From contig CAYJBY010000011.1 in assembly GCA_964368645.1 (NCBI GenBank), forward strand, positions 1-64,000: 64,000 bases of DNA. Direction: 5' to 3'. The notes beneath the pieces were generated by a model, which saw nothing but the letters and a program-made list of their open reading frames with translations, did not search any database and had not been told where the DNA came from. A program made the position numbers and the translations under genes. The DNA comes from JAEDHM01 sp964368645. GTDB taxonomy: Bacteria; Bacillota; Clostridia; Christensenellales; CAG-1252. Below, piece after piece: positions 1 to 8,855 of the stretch; the stretch's first letter is position 1, and each line of letters opens with the position of its first letter.

Positions 1-62
1 TTGGTTAGAATGCCAGCCTGTCACGCTGGAGGTCGAGGGTTCGAGCCCCTTCCGGATCGCCA
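1..62 (+). tRNA. tRNA-Asp (GTC), 5' truncated
   Basis: The window opens inside the D arm of a tRNA. The anticodon loop reads CTGTCAC, giving anticodon GTC (Asp). A T-arm with TTCGAGC follows, then the 3' half of the acceptor stem (CCGGATC), discriminator G and an encoded CCA ending at 62. The 5' acceptor strand lies outside the window. Confidence 0.9.
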
Positions 63-67
63 CATTA

Positions 68-143
68 GCCTTGGTAGCTCAGCCGGTAGAGCAGTGGACT
101 GAAAATCCGCGTGTCGGTGGTTCAAGTCCGCCCCAAGGCACCA
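68..143 (+). tRNA. tRNA-Phe (GAA)
   Basis: Complete 76-nt cloverleaf. The acceptor strands GCCTTGG (68-74) and CCAAGGC pair, and the anticodon loop CTGAAAA gives GAA (Phe). The T loop is TTCAAGT and the CCA end is encoded. It lies 5 nt after the tRNA-Asp, so the tRNAs are probably co-transcribed. Confidence 0.97.
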
Positions 144-149
144 AAAACT

Positions 150-181
150 GAAGCAAGTAGCCGTAATCGACTACTTGCTTC
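150..181 (+). other. Perfect 11-bp hairpin between tRNA-Phe and tRNA-Thr
   Basis: GAAGCAAGTAG (150-160) and its exact reverse complement (171-181) flank a 10-nt loop. No T tract follows, so it is not a classical terminator. A processing signal for the tRNA precursor is the simplest guess. Confidence 0.5.
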
Positions 182-187
182 CAAGTT

Positions 188-263
188 GCTGGTGTAGCTC
201 AACAGGCAGAGCAGCTGATTTGTAATCAGCAGGTTGATGGTTCGATTCCATTCACCAGCTCCA
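188..263 (+). tRNA. tRNA-Thr (TGT)
   Basis: Complete cloverleaf: acceptor GCTGGTG pairs with CACCAGC, and the anticodon loop TTTGTAA gives TGT (Thr). T loop is TTCGATT and the CCA end is encoded. Confidence 0.97.
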
Positions 264-273
264 ATACTTTTAT

Positions 274-358
<85 letters not shown>

Positions 359-400
359 ACAAACACCGTAACTTTGAAAGAGGTTGCGGTGTTTGTTTAT
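359..400 (+). terminator. Rho-independent terminator of the tRNA cluster
   Basis: ACAAACACCG (359-368) pairs with CGGTGTTTGT (387-396), extended inward by TAAC/GTTG. A TTTATTATT tract follows. It sits immediately after the last tRNA. Confidence 0.75.
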
Positions 401-657
401 TATTGCGGCAAAAACGCAAAAGAACAAAAAGGCGACAAAGCCGAAAAAGAAACAAAATCGAAAAGCGGTAAAACCGAAAAGCGGCAAAATCAAAAAAGAA
501 ACATCAAGGAAACGTAATCGAAAGGCAACAGAATCGCAAATCGTCTAGCGATAGTAATCGGAGTAAGGACGATTATCGGACTTAGGATAAAAATACAAAA
601 CTGAAGCAATTTTTCGTTGTTCGGGCAGTATTTCGTAACCGAAAAGACGAACATATT
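401..657. repeat. Purine-rich, quasi-repetitive intergenic spacer
   Basis: No gene is convincing here. The plus strand is A/G-rich with recurring short words: GCGGCAAAA occurs at 405 and 481, and the pair AATCGAAAAGCGG / AACCGAAAAGCGG lies around 456-484. The same GCGGCAAAA word recurs near 1339. The periodicity is loose, about 15-18 nt. Apparent open frames through it are lysine/glutamate-rich and look like by-products of composition. Confidence 0.4.
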
Positions 658-670
658 AGGAGAACGTATT

Positions 671-1180
671 ATGGAATGCTTAATAAGAAAATGGAGAATA
701 GAGGACGCTGAGAATTTGGCTTCCGCACTGTCTAATACCAAGGTGCAAAGCAATTTAAGAGACGGGCTTCCCTATCCGTATTCAAAAGCGGACGGAGAGG
801 ATTATATCAACGCAATGCTGCAAGCGGACTTGAACGACACATTTGCTTTTGCCGTTACAATAGACGATAAGGCAATCGGAAGTATAGGCGTTTTCCGTCA
901 AAGCAATATTCATAACCGCACCGCGGAATTGGGCTACTACTTAGCAGAACCTTACTGGGGCAATGGCTTAATGACCTCAGCCGTTAATCAAATATGTCAG
1001 TACGTTTTTGCCAACTCGGATATAATCCGTATTTACGCCGAGCCTTTCGCATACAACGTAGGCTCCTGCCGCGTACTTGAAAAATCAGGATTTCAGTTTG
1101 AGGGTATTTTAAGAAGCAACGCGGTTAAGAACGGCAAGGTTTTGGATATGCATATGTATTCCATACTTAGAAAGGACTAA
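671..1180 (+). CDS. GNAT-family N-acetyltransferase (RimJ/RimL-like)
   Basis: The 169-aa protein is a GNAT acetyltransferase that would move an acetyl group from acetyl-CoA to an unknown amine acceptor. The acetyl-CoA loop is YWGNGLMT at about residues 96-103, followed by the typical C-terminal segment in which a residue of the CRVLEKSGF block lies near CoA. The ATG at 671 is chosen because AGGAG (658-662) lies 8 nt upstream and the conserved fold begins at once. The gene stands alone between the tRNA cluster and a terminator at 1246. Substrate is not predictable; RimJ/RimL similarity need not mean a ribosomal target. Confidence 0.8.
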   Translation: MECLIRKWRIEDAENLASALSNTKVQSNLRDGLPYPYSKADGEDYINAMLQADLNDTFAFAVTIDDKAIGSIGVFRQSNIHNRTAELGYYLAEPYWGNGLMTSAVNQICQYVFANSDIIRIYAEPFAYNVGSCRVLEKSGFQFEGILRSNAVKNGKVLDMHMYSILRKD

Positions 1181-1245
1181 ATCTACAACTTTATAAAACA
1201 ATATTTATAACAATATAACGCCAAAAACAAAATTTAATAACAACT

Positions 1246-1283
1246 AAAACAACGCTTTACGTGATGAAAAGCGTTGTTTTTGT
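1246..1283 (+). terminator. Rho-independent terminator after the acetyltransferase
   Basis: AAAACAACGCTTT pairs with AAAGCGTTGTTTT around a short loop, and the T run continues to 1281. It lies 66 nt after the acetyltransferase stop. Confidence 0.8.
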
Positions 1284-1445
1284 CTTATAATTGAAGATAA
1301 AAATAGCAACCAAAAGGCAACGAAAGAGCGGCGAAAAGGCGGCAAAAAAACTGTTGCTTAGCATAGATTTTGTCTGCAAAGGAAGAATTATTGTATATTA
1401 AATATATTTTATCTACATAAGGTTCTAGTACCTAATTATCCGACA

Positions 1446-1460
1446 TAAAATGTTTGTATG
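1446..1460 (+). promoter_or_regulatory. Possible -10 element placing +1 at the ylxY-like ATG
   Basis: TAAAAT (1446-1451) ends 6 nt before the ATG at 1458, the same geometry as at mlpA, nadD, tsaE and the ABC gene in this window. No good -35 is visible 17 nt upstream and no Shine-Dalgarno sequence precedes the start, so this is the weakest member of the set. Confidence 0.35.
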
Positions 1461-2177
1461 CATACGTTTCGCGTGGTTAATTTAAGAAGAATATTATTGT
1501 TATCGGGTGCGCTTTTCGCGTTATTTGCCTGCATTTTATCACTTGGATTCGGTTTGATTTCCGCTGAAAAAAGCGTGGCTAAAGCGTCACAGCCGTTATA
1601 TGGTACAAAGGTTGAGAACGAGAAGGTAATCTGCCTAATGATTAATGTTTACGAGGGCAGTGAGTACGTTGAGAAAATGTTGGATATCGCGGAGGAAAAT
1701 CAAATCAGACTTACCTTTTTCGTCGGCGGTTGCTGGGCGGTGAAAAATCCGAATTTGTTGTTAAAAACGTCCATATTACAGGAGGTGGGAAATCACGGTT
1801 ATAACCATCTTGATCACAGCGGTATGAGCTATGACGCCAACTACAAGGAGATATACAAGGCTAATTCGGCGATAGAAAAAATCACGCACAAAAAAGTCAC
1901 CTTATTCGCACCGCCTTCGGGGGCGTTCTGCAAGGCGACGGTTGACGCGGCGGACGCGTTGGGGTGTAAAACCGTTATGTGGAGCAAGGATACGATTGAC
2001 TGGCGCGACCACAACAGCGCATTGATAACCCAAAGAGCAACCTCTAAGCCCGAAAGCGGAGCGTTCATTCTGATGCACCCCACAGCTGAAACCGTAAAGG
2101 CTTTGCCTGATATAATCGCTTTTTACAAAAAAGAAGGTTACAAAATGATAACCGTTTCGGAAGCCTTGAGTATGTAG
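1458..2177 (+). CDS. YlxY-like polysaccharide deacetylase family protein, probably inactive
   Basis: The 239-aa protein has an N-terminal hydrophobic anchor or signal segment (about residues 10-32) and then a NodB-type domain. The metal-binding HGYNH segment, the DTIDW segment and the C-terminal LMHP motif are present. The first NodB motif (usually TFDDG) reads NVYEG here, losing the catalytic and first metal-binding Asp. The RPPYG motif is APPSG. The next gene is an M16 peptidase, as in the Bacillus ylxY-mlpA pair, which supports the YlxY assignment (a sporulation-associated family). Catalysis is doubtful and a peptidoglycan- or glycan-binding role is possible. The start is uncertain because no Shine-Dalgarno is seen; GTG 1473 is an alternative. 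Confidence 0.75.
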   Translation: MHTFRVVNLRRILLLSGALFALFACILSLGFGLISAEKSVAKASQPLYGTKVENEKVICLMINVYEGSEYVEKMLDIAEENQIRLTFFVGGCWAVKNPNLLLKTSILQEVGNHGYNHLDHSGMSYDANYKEIYKANSAIEKITHKKVTLFAPPSGAFCKATVDAADALGCKTVMWSKDTIDWRDHNSALITQRATSKPESGAFILMHPTAETVKALPDIIAFYKKEGYKMITVSEALSM

Positions 2178-2293
2178 CCCCAGTCCTTCGTAATTATCCT
2201 TTAACTTGCGGCTAAAACAGTCCTTTCGTCCGAAAAAGCGTTACAGTTCGACAAGCTATGAGTTTTGCGGTTAAAAAATCTTTCTAAATCGTG

Positions 2294-2322
2294 TTTACTT
2301 ACCCTTAATTATATTGTATAAT
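2294..2322 (+). promoter_or_regulatory. Sigma-A promoter of the M16 peptidase gene, leaderless geometry
   Basis: -35 TTTACT (2294-2299), 17-bp spacer, -10 TATAAT (2317-2322). The expected +1 falls on the A of the ATG at 2329, and there is no Shine-Dalgarno sequence. Confidence 0.7.
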
Positions 2323-2328
2323 TACAAT

Positions 2329-3579
2329 ATGGGAAAAATTCTTCAGCTTGACAGCGGTTTGAGGCTGGCATATATGCAACTATCCAATAGACGCTCCGTA
2401 TCTGTCGGAGTTTTTGTTCGTACGGGCAGTCGTAACGAAAGCACGTTTAACAACGGTATTTCCCATTTTATCGAGCACGTATGCTTTAAGGGTACCGCCA
2501 CACGCACCTGTTCGGGCTTAGTGGAGGAGATTGCCGAGTACGGAGCTAATATCAACGCTTTTACATCTAAGGAGATGACCGCTTACTACGTTACCTGTAT
2601 GGACGTTTATACGGACAAGGTAACCGAACTTTTGGCGGACTTGTTTCTCAATCACACCTTTCCTCCCGAAGAATTGGAGAAGGAAAAGGGCGTTGTTTTA
2701 GAAGAGATAGCAATGGTTGAGGACGATCCCGAGGACTTATGTCAGGAGCTTTGCACCTCTGCCTATTTTGGCAAACAGCCCCTTGGTATGTCGATATTGG
2801 GCGAGGAGTCCAACGTCAAAAGATTTACGAAAAAAGAGCTTGACGATTACGTAGCTTCCCGTTACGTCGCCGAGAATATCGTGATTTCCGTTGCAGGGAA
2901 TATCAGCGAGGACGATGCTATCGCCTTAGTTGACAAATATTTCGGTTCAATCAAGCGCGGCGGCTGTGAGGCCGCCTCCGTTGCCACGCTCCCTGTTTAC
3001 GGCGCGGCTTACAAATACAAGAAGAACGCGCAGTCTAACCTGTGCTTGGCTTACAATTCTCTGCCTTACGGCTCCGATAACGATGCCGCTTTGTCTGTGG
3101 TTAATACGATTTTGGGCGGAGGAATGTGCAGTCTTTTATTCCAGCGCGTGAGGGAACAGCTTGGGTTGGCTTACTCGGTTTATACTTATCCCTCGGGATA
3201 CTATGATACGGGTTTGTTTTACGTTTACCTCGGCACCAACGCTAAGACTTTGCAAAAAGCAGTTATTGCAACCAAGGACGTTTTGAATCAGGCACGTAAG
3301 GAAAGCTTTTCCGCCGACGTATTAAGACGCGGCAAGCAACAGTTAATCGGCGGTTACGTTTTGGGGCAGGAGAGCACCGAGGCTTTGATGCGTGCAATGG
3401 GCAAATCCGCACTGTTCCTCAATCAGCCTTTCGATATCGACCTTAAGGTTCAACAGCTTGAGGCTGTCACTGCGGAGGCTACCGATGCGGTTATCCGCAA
3501 TATTTTCGGCAAGGTTGCCGTGGGTTACGTGGGCGTTAAGCCTGAATTTGATATAAAAGAGTTATTGGACAATGAGTGA
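2329..3579 (+). CDS. mlpA: M16-family zinc peptidase (MlpA/YmxG-like)
   Basis: The 416-aa protein is an insulinase/processing-peptidase family metalloprotease. The inverted zinc motif HFIEH lies near residues 46-50 and the third ligand Glu in EEIAMVEDDPED near 125. The C-terminal half is the usual inactive repeat that closes the clamshell. The length fits the M16B single-chain family. An upstream TTG at 2314 is in frame, but the ATG at 2329 sits at the predicted transcription start and begins the conserved sequence. It overlaps the ftsK start by 8 bp. In Bacillus the orthologue follows ylxY, as here. The substrate is not established from sequence. Confidence 0.88.
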   Translation: MGKILQLDSGLRLAYMQLSNRRSVSVGVFVRTGSRNESTFNNGISHFIEHVCFKGTATRTCSGLVEEIAEYGANINAFTSKEMTAYYVTCMDVYTDKVTELLADLFLNHTFPPEELEKEKGVVLEEIAMVEDDPEDLCQELCTSAYFGKQPLGMSILGEESNVKRFTKKELDDYVASRYVAENIVISVAGNISEDDAIALVDKYFGSIKRGGCEAASVATLPVYGAAYKYKKNAQSNLCLAYNSLPYGSDNDAALSVVNTILGGGMCSLLFQRVREQLGLAYSVYTYPSGYYDTGLFYVYLGTNAKTLQKAVIATKDVLNQARKESFSADVLRRGKQQLIGGYVLGQESTEALMRAMGKSALFLNQPFDIDLKVQQLEAVTAEATDAVIRNIFGKVAVGYVGVKPEFDIKELLDNE

Positions 3580-6500
3580 TTATCGCAATTACAAACAGCC
3601 TGCGCCGGGCAGTCCCCCTCCGTCGGGGATTCCCATACCGCCTAAGGCTCAACCGCCAAGAGCTGCCGCTCCCGGTTCGCGTAACGACGCGTCCTCTTCA
3701 CGTAAGAGCCGCGGTTTTAAGCGTGTTAAGGGTATTTCGGTGGTTTTACAGCTATTGTTCGCGGTTGGTTTCACTCTTTGCTTTATATCCCTTATCGGTC
3801 TTTTGGGCGGTATGGGCGCGGCGATTCGCGCTGCCTTGAACGGTGTTTTCGGAGCGTCCGCTATTGCCGTTACCGCTTTCGGTATGCTTTACTGCGTTAT
3901 CAGACTTTTCGGCGTTAAGCCCAAAAAACTACGTGCAAAAACCATCGTTTTGGCAGTTGTGCTGACCTTGGTTTTCCTGCTTTTCCTACAGGTTATTACC
4001 ACAGTCGGTATCTACAACGGATTAGATGATGTCAGCTTCGGCAAATATCTTTCCGCTTGCTACAAGAACGGTGCCCGTACTTCGGGCGGCTGGCTTTTTG
4101 CGGTTGTTACCTTCCCTCTTTTGAACTGGGTTGGCTCTATTGTTTCCTGCGTTATCTTATCGGTGATTTTCTTCGGTTTGGTATTTTGGATTATTTCTCC
4201 TTACCTTTTCAAGGACGCCCAAAACGCCGCACAGCCCGAAAAACTTGTTAAAGTTGTCAATCAGCCCGAACAGACCGAAACGGAAATGTTCGTTGACGAT
4301 TTCAGCCGTTCTCGCAAGGGGCAAAAACTGGAAAAACGCTCTATTTTCGATACTAAAAATTCTTCGAGCGGCTTTGATTTATTCAATCCCAACAAGGAGC
4401 AGGAATTCGACCGTGACGCCAAAGCTCCCTCCAAATCCACTCAAAAAACCTATCCCGAGCCTGTAATTCCCACGGAGCCTAAGCCGGCTCCTGCCGCTAA
4501 TCGCGGTTACAGTTCCATACTGGATATGCCTGAGGAAGAGGTTTTAAGTCGTTTTGCCAAGGATACGGCAGAGCAATCCGTCGGTTCTGAACCGATTACC
4601 GAGGATTTCGGAACCGATTACGGCGAGGACGATTATAAGCCGCTTAACGATGCGGCGATTAACTCTGTTAAGGACGACGGCTATACTCAGATTACACCCT
4701 CGGAAGAGGACGAGTTCGATATAGACTATCGCAGCGTGGATACGCCCGAAAGTACAGTCGGCAAAAAACCCCGTGTTGACGATACGGACTTTACAACCAT
4801 TCAGCCCATATTCCAAAAACGCCCCGAGCGCAGGAAAACGGAACCTCAACCCGAGACGGACGTTTCTTCTTCCGACAGTGCGTCGCTCACACGTCAGCCG
4901 CGCCGAGAGGATAGTATTAACGAGGGCAATTCGACTTACAAGCCCTACGGCTCTTCGGAAACGGCAACGAATTTTGATAACTCTCGTAACGGCGGCTTGG
5001 ACAACGCTTCCAACAGGAAAAACGAATCCGATACGTTAGGCACGGCTTCGGAGGGCGGTATTGCTTTCGATTACGATAACGGTACGGAAGAGGTTAAGAC
5101 AACGCCCACTCAAGAGGAGAGCGCACCGATTGCCAAAAAGCCCGATTTTGTTCCCAGATTTTCCGATGACTATTTCCAGAAGGATATAGTTTTCACCGCA
5201 CCCACCGCCGCCGATACGGATACGTCGGCGCAGTCCTTTAACTCGGCTGACGGCGCGGACAAGAAGAATTTGCAACGTGAGTCGGCGCAACAAACCCCAT
5301 TAAGCTCGGACAACGAGCCGAAAAGCGGCTTGAACACCCTTGCCGATAACAGTGCGACTGATAGCACAGACCATACCGCACAGCGCATTAAGGACGAGCC
5401 GAGGACAACGGCACCGACTTTTGACGCGCCTGTAGCGGAAGAGCCTAAGCCTGCTCCCAAGATAGTACCCAGAGCCTATACTCCGCCGCCGCTTTATCTG
5501 CTTAAGGATTACGAAAGGGCAGAGGACGATGAGGATTACGAAGCTACGGGCGAACGCATTGTTAAGGCGTTAGCTTCCTTTGATATTAATATACAGCTTT
5601 TGAAGTATCAGGTAGGTCCTACCTTTACGCTTTACGTTTTCACCTTGGGTGACGGCGTTTCCATCAAGCGCGTTATGTCCTACGAGGCGGATATCAAGCG
5701 TAAGCTGATGACTGAAAGCGAGATTAACATAGTGGAGTCCATCGACGGCTTGGACGCTTTCGGCGTTGAGGTTGTCAACCGCCACCGCTCGATAGTCGGC
5801 TTGAAAACTATGCTTGAGGATCCTTGCTTCGACAAGGCAGGTAAACTCAATTTTGCAATAGGTGTGGACGTAATGGGCAAGATGCACTACGGCGACCTTT
5901 TATCAATGCCGCATTTGCTTATAGCAGGCTCTACCAATACGGGTAAAAGCGTCTGCTTGCACGCTCTTATATGCTGTTTCCTCTATCACTACTCTCCAGA
6001 CGAGGTTAGGTTCATAATGATAGATCCTAAGATGGTAGAGCTGAAACTGTATAACGCCATTCCTCATATGATACTCAAGTCCACAGTTACTGACATGAAC
6101 AAGGCAGTCAACGCTTTGATTTGGGCAGTCAACGAGATGAACCGCAGATTTACCGTGTTTTCCGATGAGTCTGTCCGCAATATTGCCAGTTATAACGAGC
6201 TTATGGTTGAGATGGGCAAACCTAAAATGCCTTACATTATCATAATCGTTGACGAGCTTGCCAATCTTATGGCGGCGGCAAAACGTGACGTTGATGAGCA
6301 AATTAAACAGCTTACCAGCTTATCCAGAGCGGCAGGAATTCATATGATTTGCGCAACCCAAAGACCGTCCGTTGACGTTATAACAGGAACAATCAAGAAT
6401 AATATTCCCACTCGTATCGGCTTTAAGGTGGCGTCCTCCGCTGACAGTAAGACCATAATGGACAAGGGCGGCGCGGAAAAGCTTTACAGCCGCGGCGATA

Positions 6501-6949
6501 TGTTCTATCTTAACTCGGAGATTCGCGGCGAGCCTTTCCGTTTGCAGGGACCTTTGATAGACGAAAAGGAAGTCCGTGACGTATGCAATTACGTCAAGGA
6601 ACACAACGATTTCGTATTCGACGAGGAAGCGACCAAGACGATTTTTGCCGAGCCTGCGCAGGAGAATCCCAACGACGGCAAGACCTTGACCGTTCCCGAT
6701 AACGGCGATGAGGAGATTTTTGTGGACGCTCTGCGTTACGTGGTGGATACGCAAGCCGTTTCCATTACAAAACTGCAAAGAGTGTTCAAACTGGGATATG
6801 CAAGAGCCGCAAGACTCGTGGACATAATGGAAGAAAGGGGTTTCGTTACTCCGCAGGACAGCTCCAAAAACCGCAAGGTTACCTTGACCGCAGAGAGATT
6901 TGCGGAGCTTGAAGCCGAGGGTTTTAAGCTGTCGGGAGGTGAAGAATGA
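3572..6949 (+). CDS. ftsK: FtsK/SpoIIIE DNA translocase with an exceptionally long acidic linker
   Basis: This 1125-aa protein pumps chromosomal DNA through the division or sporulation septum. Four membrane segments lie between about residues 54 and 208. A low-complexity linker (about 215-640) rich in Asp, Glu, Ser, Thr and Pro follows, much longer than in typical 750-850 aa homologues. The motor has Walker A GSTNTGKS near 786 and Walker B IIIIVDELANL, with the RecA-like CATQRPSVDVITG segment. The C-terminal gamma winged helix (about 1050-1125) has LQRVFKLGYARAARL. It overlaps mlpA by 8 bp and rimO by 4 bp (ATGA), so translation is probably coupled. Whether it acts in division, sporulation or both cannot be told. 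Confidence 0.95.
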   Translation: MSDYRNYKQPAPGSPPPSGIPIPPKAQPPRAAAPGSRNDASSSRKSRGFKRVKGISVVLQLLFAVGFTLCFISLIGLLGGMGAAIRAALNGVFGASAIAVTAFGMLYCVIRLFGVKPKKLRAKTIVLAVVLTLVFLLFLQVITTVGIYNGLDDVSFGKYLSACYKNGARTSGGWLFAVVTFPLLNWVGSIVSCVILSVIFFGLVFWIISPYLFKDAQNAAQPEKLVKVVNQPEQTETEMFVDDFSRSRKGQKLEKRSIFDTKNSSSGFDLFNPNKEQEFDRDAKAPSKSTQKTYPEPVIPTEPKPAPAANRGYSSILDMPEEEVLSRFAKDTAEQSVGSEPITEDFGTDYGEDDYKPLNDAAINSVKDDGYTQITPSEEDEFDIDYRSVDTPESTVGKKPRVDDTDFTTIQPIFQKRPERRKTEPQPETDVSSSDSASLTRQPRREDSINEGNSTYKPYGSSETATNFDNSRNGGLDNASNRKNESDTLGTASEGGIAFDYDNGTEEVKTTPTQEESAPIAKKPDFVPRFSDDYFQKDIVFTAPTAADTDTSAQSFNSADGADKKNLQRESAQQTPLSSDNEPKSGLNTLADNSATDSTDHTAQRIKDEPRTTAPTFDAPVAEEPKPAPKIVPRAYTPPPLYLLKDYERAEDDEDYEATGERIVKALASFDINIQLLKYQVGPTFTLYVFTLGDGVSIKRVMSYEADIKRKLMTESEINIVESIDGLDAFGVEVVNRHRSIVGLKTMLEDPCFDKAGKLNFAIGVDVMGKMHYGDLLSMPHLLIAGSTNTGKSVCLHALICCFLYHYSPDEVRFIMIDPKMVELKLYNAIPHMILKSTVTDMNKAVNALIWAVNEMNRRFTVFSDESVRNIASYNELMVEMGKPKMPYIIIIVDELANLMAAAKRDVDEQIKQLTSLSRAAGIHMICATQRPSVDVITGTIKNNIPTRIGFKVASSADSKTIMDKGGAEKLYSRGDMFYLNSEIRGEPFRLQGPLIDEKEVRDVCNYVKEHNDFVFDEEATKTIFAEPAQENPNDGKTLTVPDNGDEEIFVDALRYVVDTQAVSITKLQRVFKLGYARAARLVDIMEERGFVTPQDSSKNRKVTLTAERFAELEAEGFKLSGGEE

Positions 6950-8265
6950 AGGTCGCGTTAAGGTCGCTAGGTTGCGATAAGAACCGTGTTGACAGCGAGA
7001 ATATGGTCGGCTATCTGATTGCCGGCGGATTGGAAATTGCAGAGGAGTATGACGACGCTGACGTGGTAATCATCAATTCCTGTGCTTTTTTGCAAACCGC
7101 TGTGTCCGAAAGCATAGACGCAGTAATGGAAGCGAGAGCGTATCCCAATGTCAAAAAGGTGATTTTGACAGGGTGTTTGCCTCAACGGTATATGGATGCG
7201 ATAACTGCCGAGGACGGATTAACCGAAGCTGACGCTTTTGTGGGTAATACCCATTATCACGATATTTGCGATATAATCAAACGGACTTTTAACGGCGAAA
7301 AGGTCATTCTTCCCAACACGAACGGCGTTATTTTACCCAGTCCGCGCCGCGCTTTAAGCACACCCTTGCACTACGCGTATCTTAAGATAGCGGAAGGGTG
7401 CGATAACAGATGCACTTATTGCGCCATTCCTTCTATTAGAGGTCGCTACGTTTCCTCCGATATTGACGAGGTTAGTGCGGAGGCAAAAAGACTATTGGAA
7501 GTTTACGGTACCAAGGAACTGATTTTGGTAGCGCAAGACGTTACCAGATACGGCGGCGACAAGGGTGAGTATAATTTGCTGACGCTTATCGACAGACTGA
7601 CTAAACTGGACATTTACAAAATCCGCTTGATGTATATGTATCCCGAATTGGTTACGGAATCCCTTATTAAGCGTATCGCGCAGGACCCGAAAATTGCATC
7701 GTACATAGATATGCCTATGCAGCACGTCAATAACGAAGTGCTTAAAAGAATGAACCGCAGAGGTAAAAAAGAGGATTTAGTGCGGATTATGGACGCTATA
7801 TCGGCAACGGATATTTCCGTGCGTTCCACTTTTATGGTGGGATTTCCCGGAGAAGCGGACGCACAGTTTGGTGAGCTTTTGGACTTTTTACAGGAATACA
7901 AGCTCCAAAACGCAGGTTTTTTCGCTTTTTCCAGAGAGGAAGGCACGCCTGCCTATAAATTGCCGAACCAAATCCCTGCCAAAATCAAAAAAGAGCGTTT
8001 ACTTTGCGCTGAAAAGGTGCAAAGTGTTATTATGACAGAGCAACTTGACCGACAGGTCGGCTCGGTGCAGACAGTCACCTACGACGGTATCGATTACGAC
8101 CGCGGCGTGTTCTTCGGACATACCGAATACAACCATCCAGAGATGGACAAAAAAGTTTACTTTACGTCGGATTTCCCCGTCGATATCGGTCGGCAATACG
8201 CCGTTACCATCGACAAGAGGAGAAAGCTCGACCTGCTTGGCAGAGCTGAGGATATAAGCCTATGA
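6946..8265 (+). CDS. rimO: Ribosomal protein S12 methylthiotransferase RimO
   Basis: The 439-aa radical-SAM enzyme methylthiolates an Asp of ribosomal protein S12. The N-terminal UPF0004 domain carries conserved Cys (SLGCDKN, NSCAF, TGCLPQR). The radical-SAM cluster motif CDNRCTYC lies near residues 151-158, and a C-terminal TRAM domain follows. The S12-specific subfamily is indicated by the adjacent ftsK-pgsA context and overall length; MiaB is the alternative but is normally longer at the N terminus. The start overlaps the ftsK stop by 4 bp and the end overlaps pgsA by 4 bp. Confidence 0.93.
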   Translation: MKVALRSLGCDKNRVDSENMVGYLIAGGLEIAEEYDDADVVIINSCAFLQTAVSESIDAVMEARAYPNVKKVILTGCLPQRYMDAITAEDGLTEADAFVGNTHYHDICDIIKRTFNGEKVILPNTNGVILPSPRRALSTPLHYAYLKIAEGCDNRCTYCAIPSIRGRYVSSDIDEVSAEAKRLLEVYGTKELILVAQDVTRYGGDKGEYNLLTLIDRLTKLDIYKIRLMYMYPELVTESLIKRIAQDPKIASYIDMPMQHVNNEVLKRMNRRGKKEDLVRIMDAISATDISVRSTFMVGFPGEADAQFGELLDFLQEYKLQNAGFFAFSREEGTPAYKLPNQIPAKIKKERLLCAEKVQSVIMTEQLDRQVGSVQTVTYDGIDYDRGVFFGHTEYNHPEMDKKVYFTSDFPVDIGRQYAVTIDKRRKLDLLGRAEDISL

Positions 8266-8855
8266 ATTTACCCACTAGGATTACAGTTTCCCGAATAATA
8301 TTGATACCGCTGATCGTGCTGTTCTTTTACGTAGATTTTCACGGTCACTATTATTGTGCCACGATTTTGTACGCTCTTTGCGCGATTACGGATATTTTGG
8401 ACGGAAGTCTTGCTCGGAAAAAGAATATGATTACCGATTTAGGCAAGTTTTTGGATCCTGTCGCAGATAAGGTGCTGGCTATTACGGCTATGGTTATCCT
8501 GTTGGATAGACAGCTGATGATTGCGCCTTACGGCGCGATTATGACGGCGGTGATAATCTGCCGCGAAATAATAGTCGGTATGTTCAGAGCCGTTGCGGCA
8601 GGCAAGGGCATAGTCTTGGCCGCCGATAAAATCGGCAAAATCAAAACCATATTTACCAATATCGCGTTGCCGATGATGATTTTCGGCGGTTGCCGATATG
8701 AGTTTTACGAAAATGCGAAACTGGAAACGGCAGGTACAATTATAGGCTATATCGGTTTCGGGTTTTTCGTGATAGCGTTTATTTTTACTGTAATATCGGG
8801 CGTAAACTATATCGTTTCAAATAAAGGAGTGCTTAGTTCTACGGAGAAAAAATGA
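8262..8855 (+). CDS. pgsA: CDP-diacylglycerol-glycerol-3-phosphate 3-phosphatidyltransferase
   Basis: The 197-aa integral membrane enzyme makes phosphatidylglycerophosphate, the committed step to phosphatidylglycerol. The CDP-alcohol phosphotransferase signature DG-x2-AR-x8-G-x3-D-x3-D is complete at about residues 44-68 (starting DGSLAR and ending DPVADK). Hydrophobic segments flank it, as expected for a six-helix protein. It overlaps both rimO and cinA by 4 bp, so it is in a tightly coupled operon ftsK-rimO-pgsA-cinA, a common clostridial order. Confidence 0.94.
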   Translation: MNLPTRITVSRIILIPLIVLFFYVDFHGHYYCATILYALCAITDILDGSLARKKNMITDLGKFLDPVADKVLAITAMVILLDRQLMIAPYGAIMTAVIICREIIVGMFRAVAAGKGIVLAADKIGKIKTIFTNIALPMMIFGGCRYEFYENAKLETAGTIIGYIGFGFFVIAFIFTVISGVNYIVSNKGVLSSTEKK

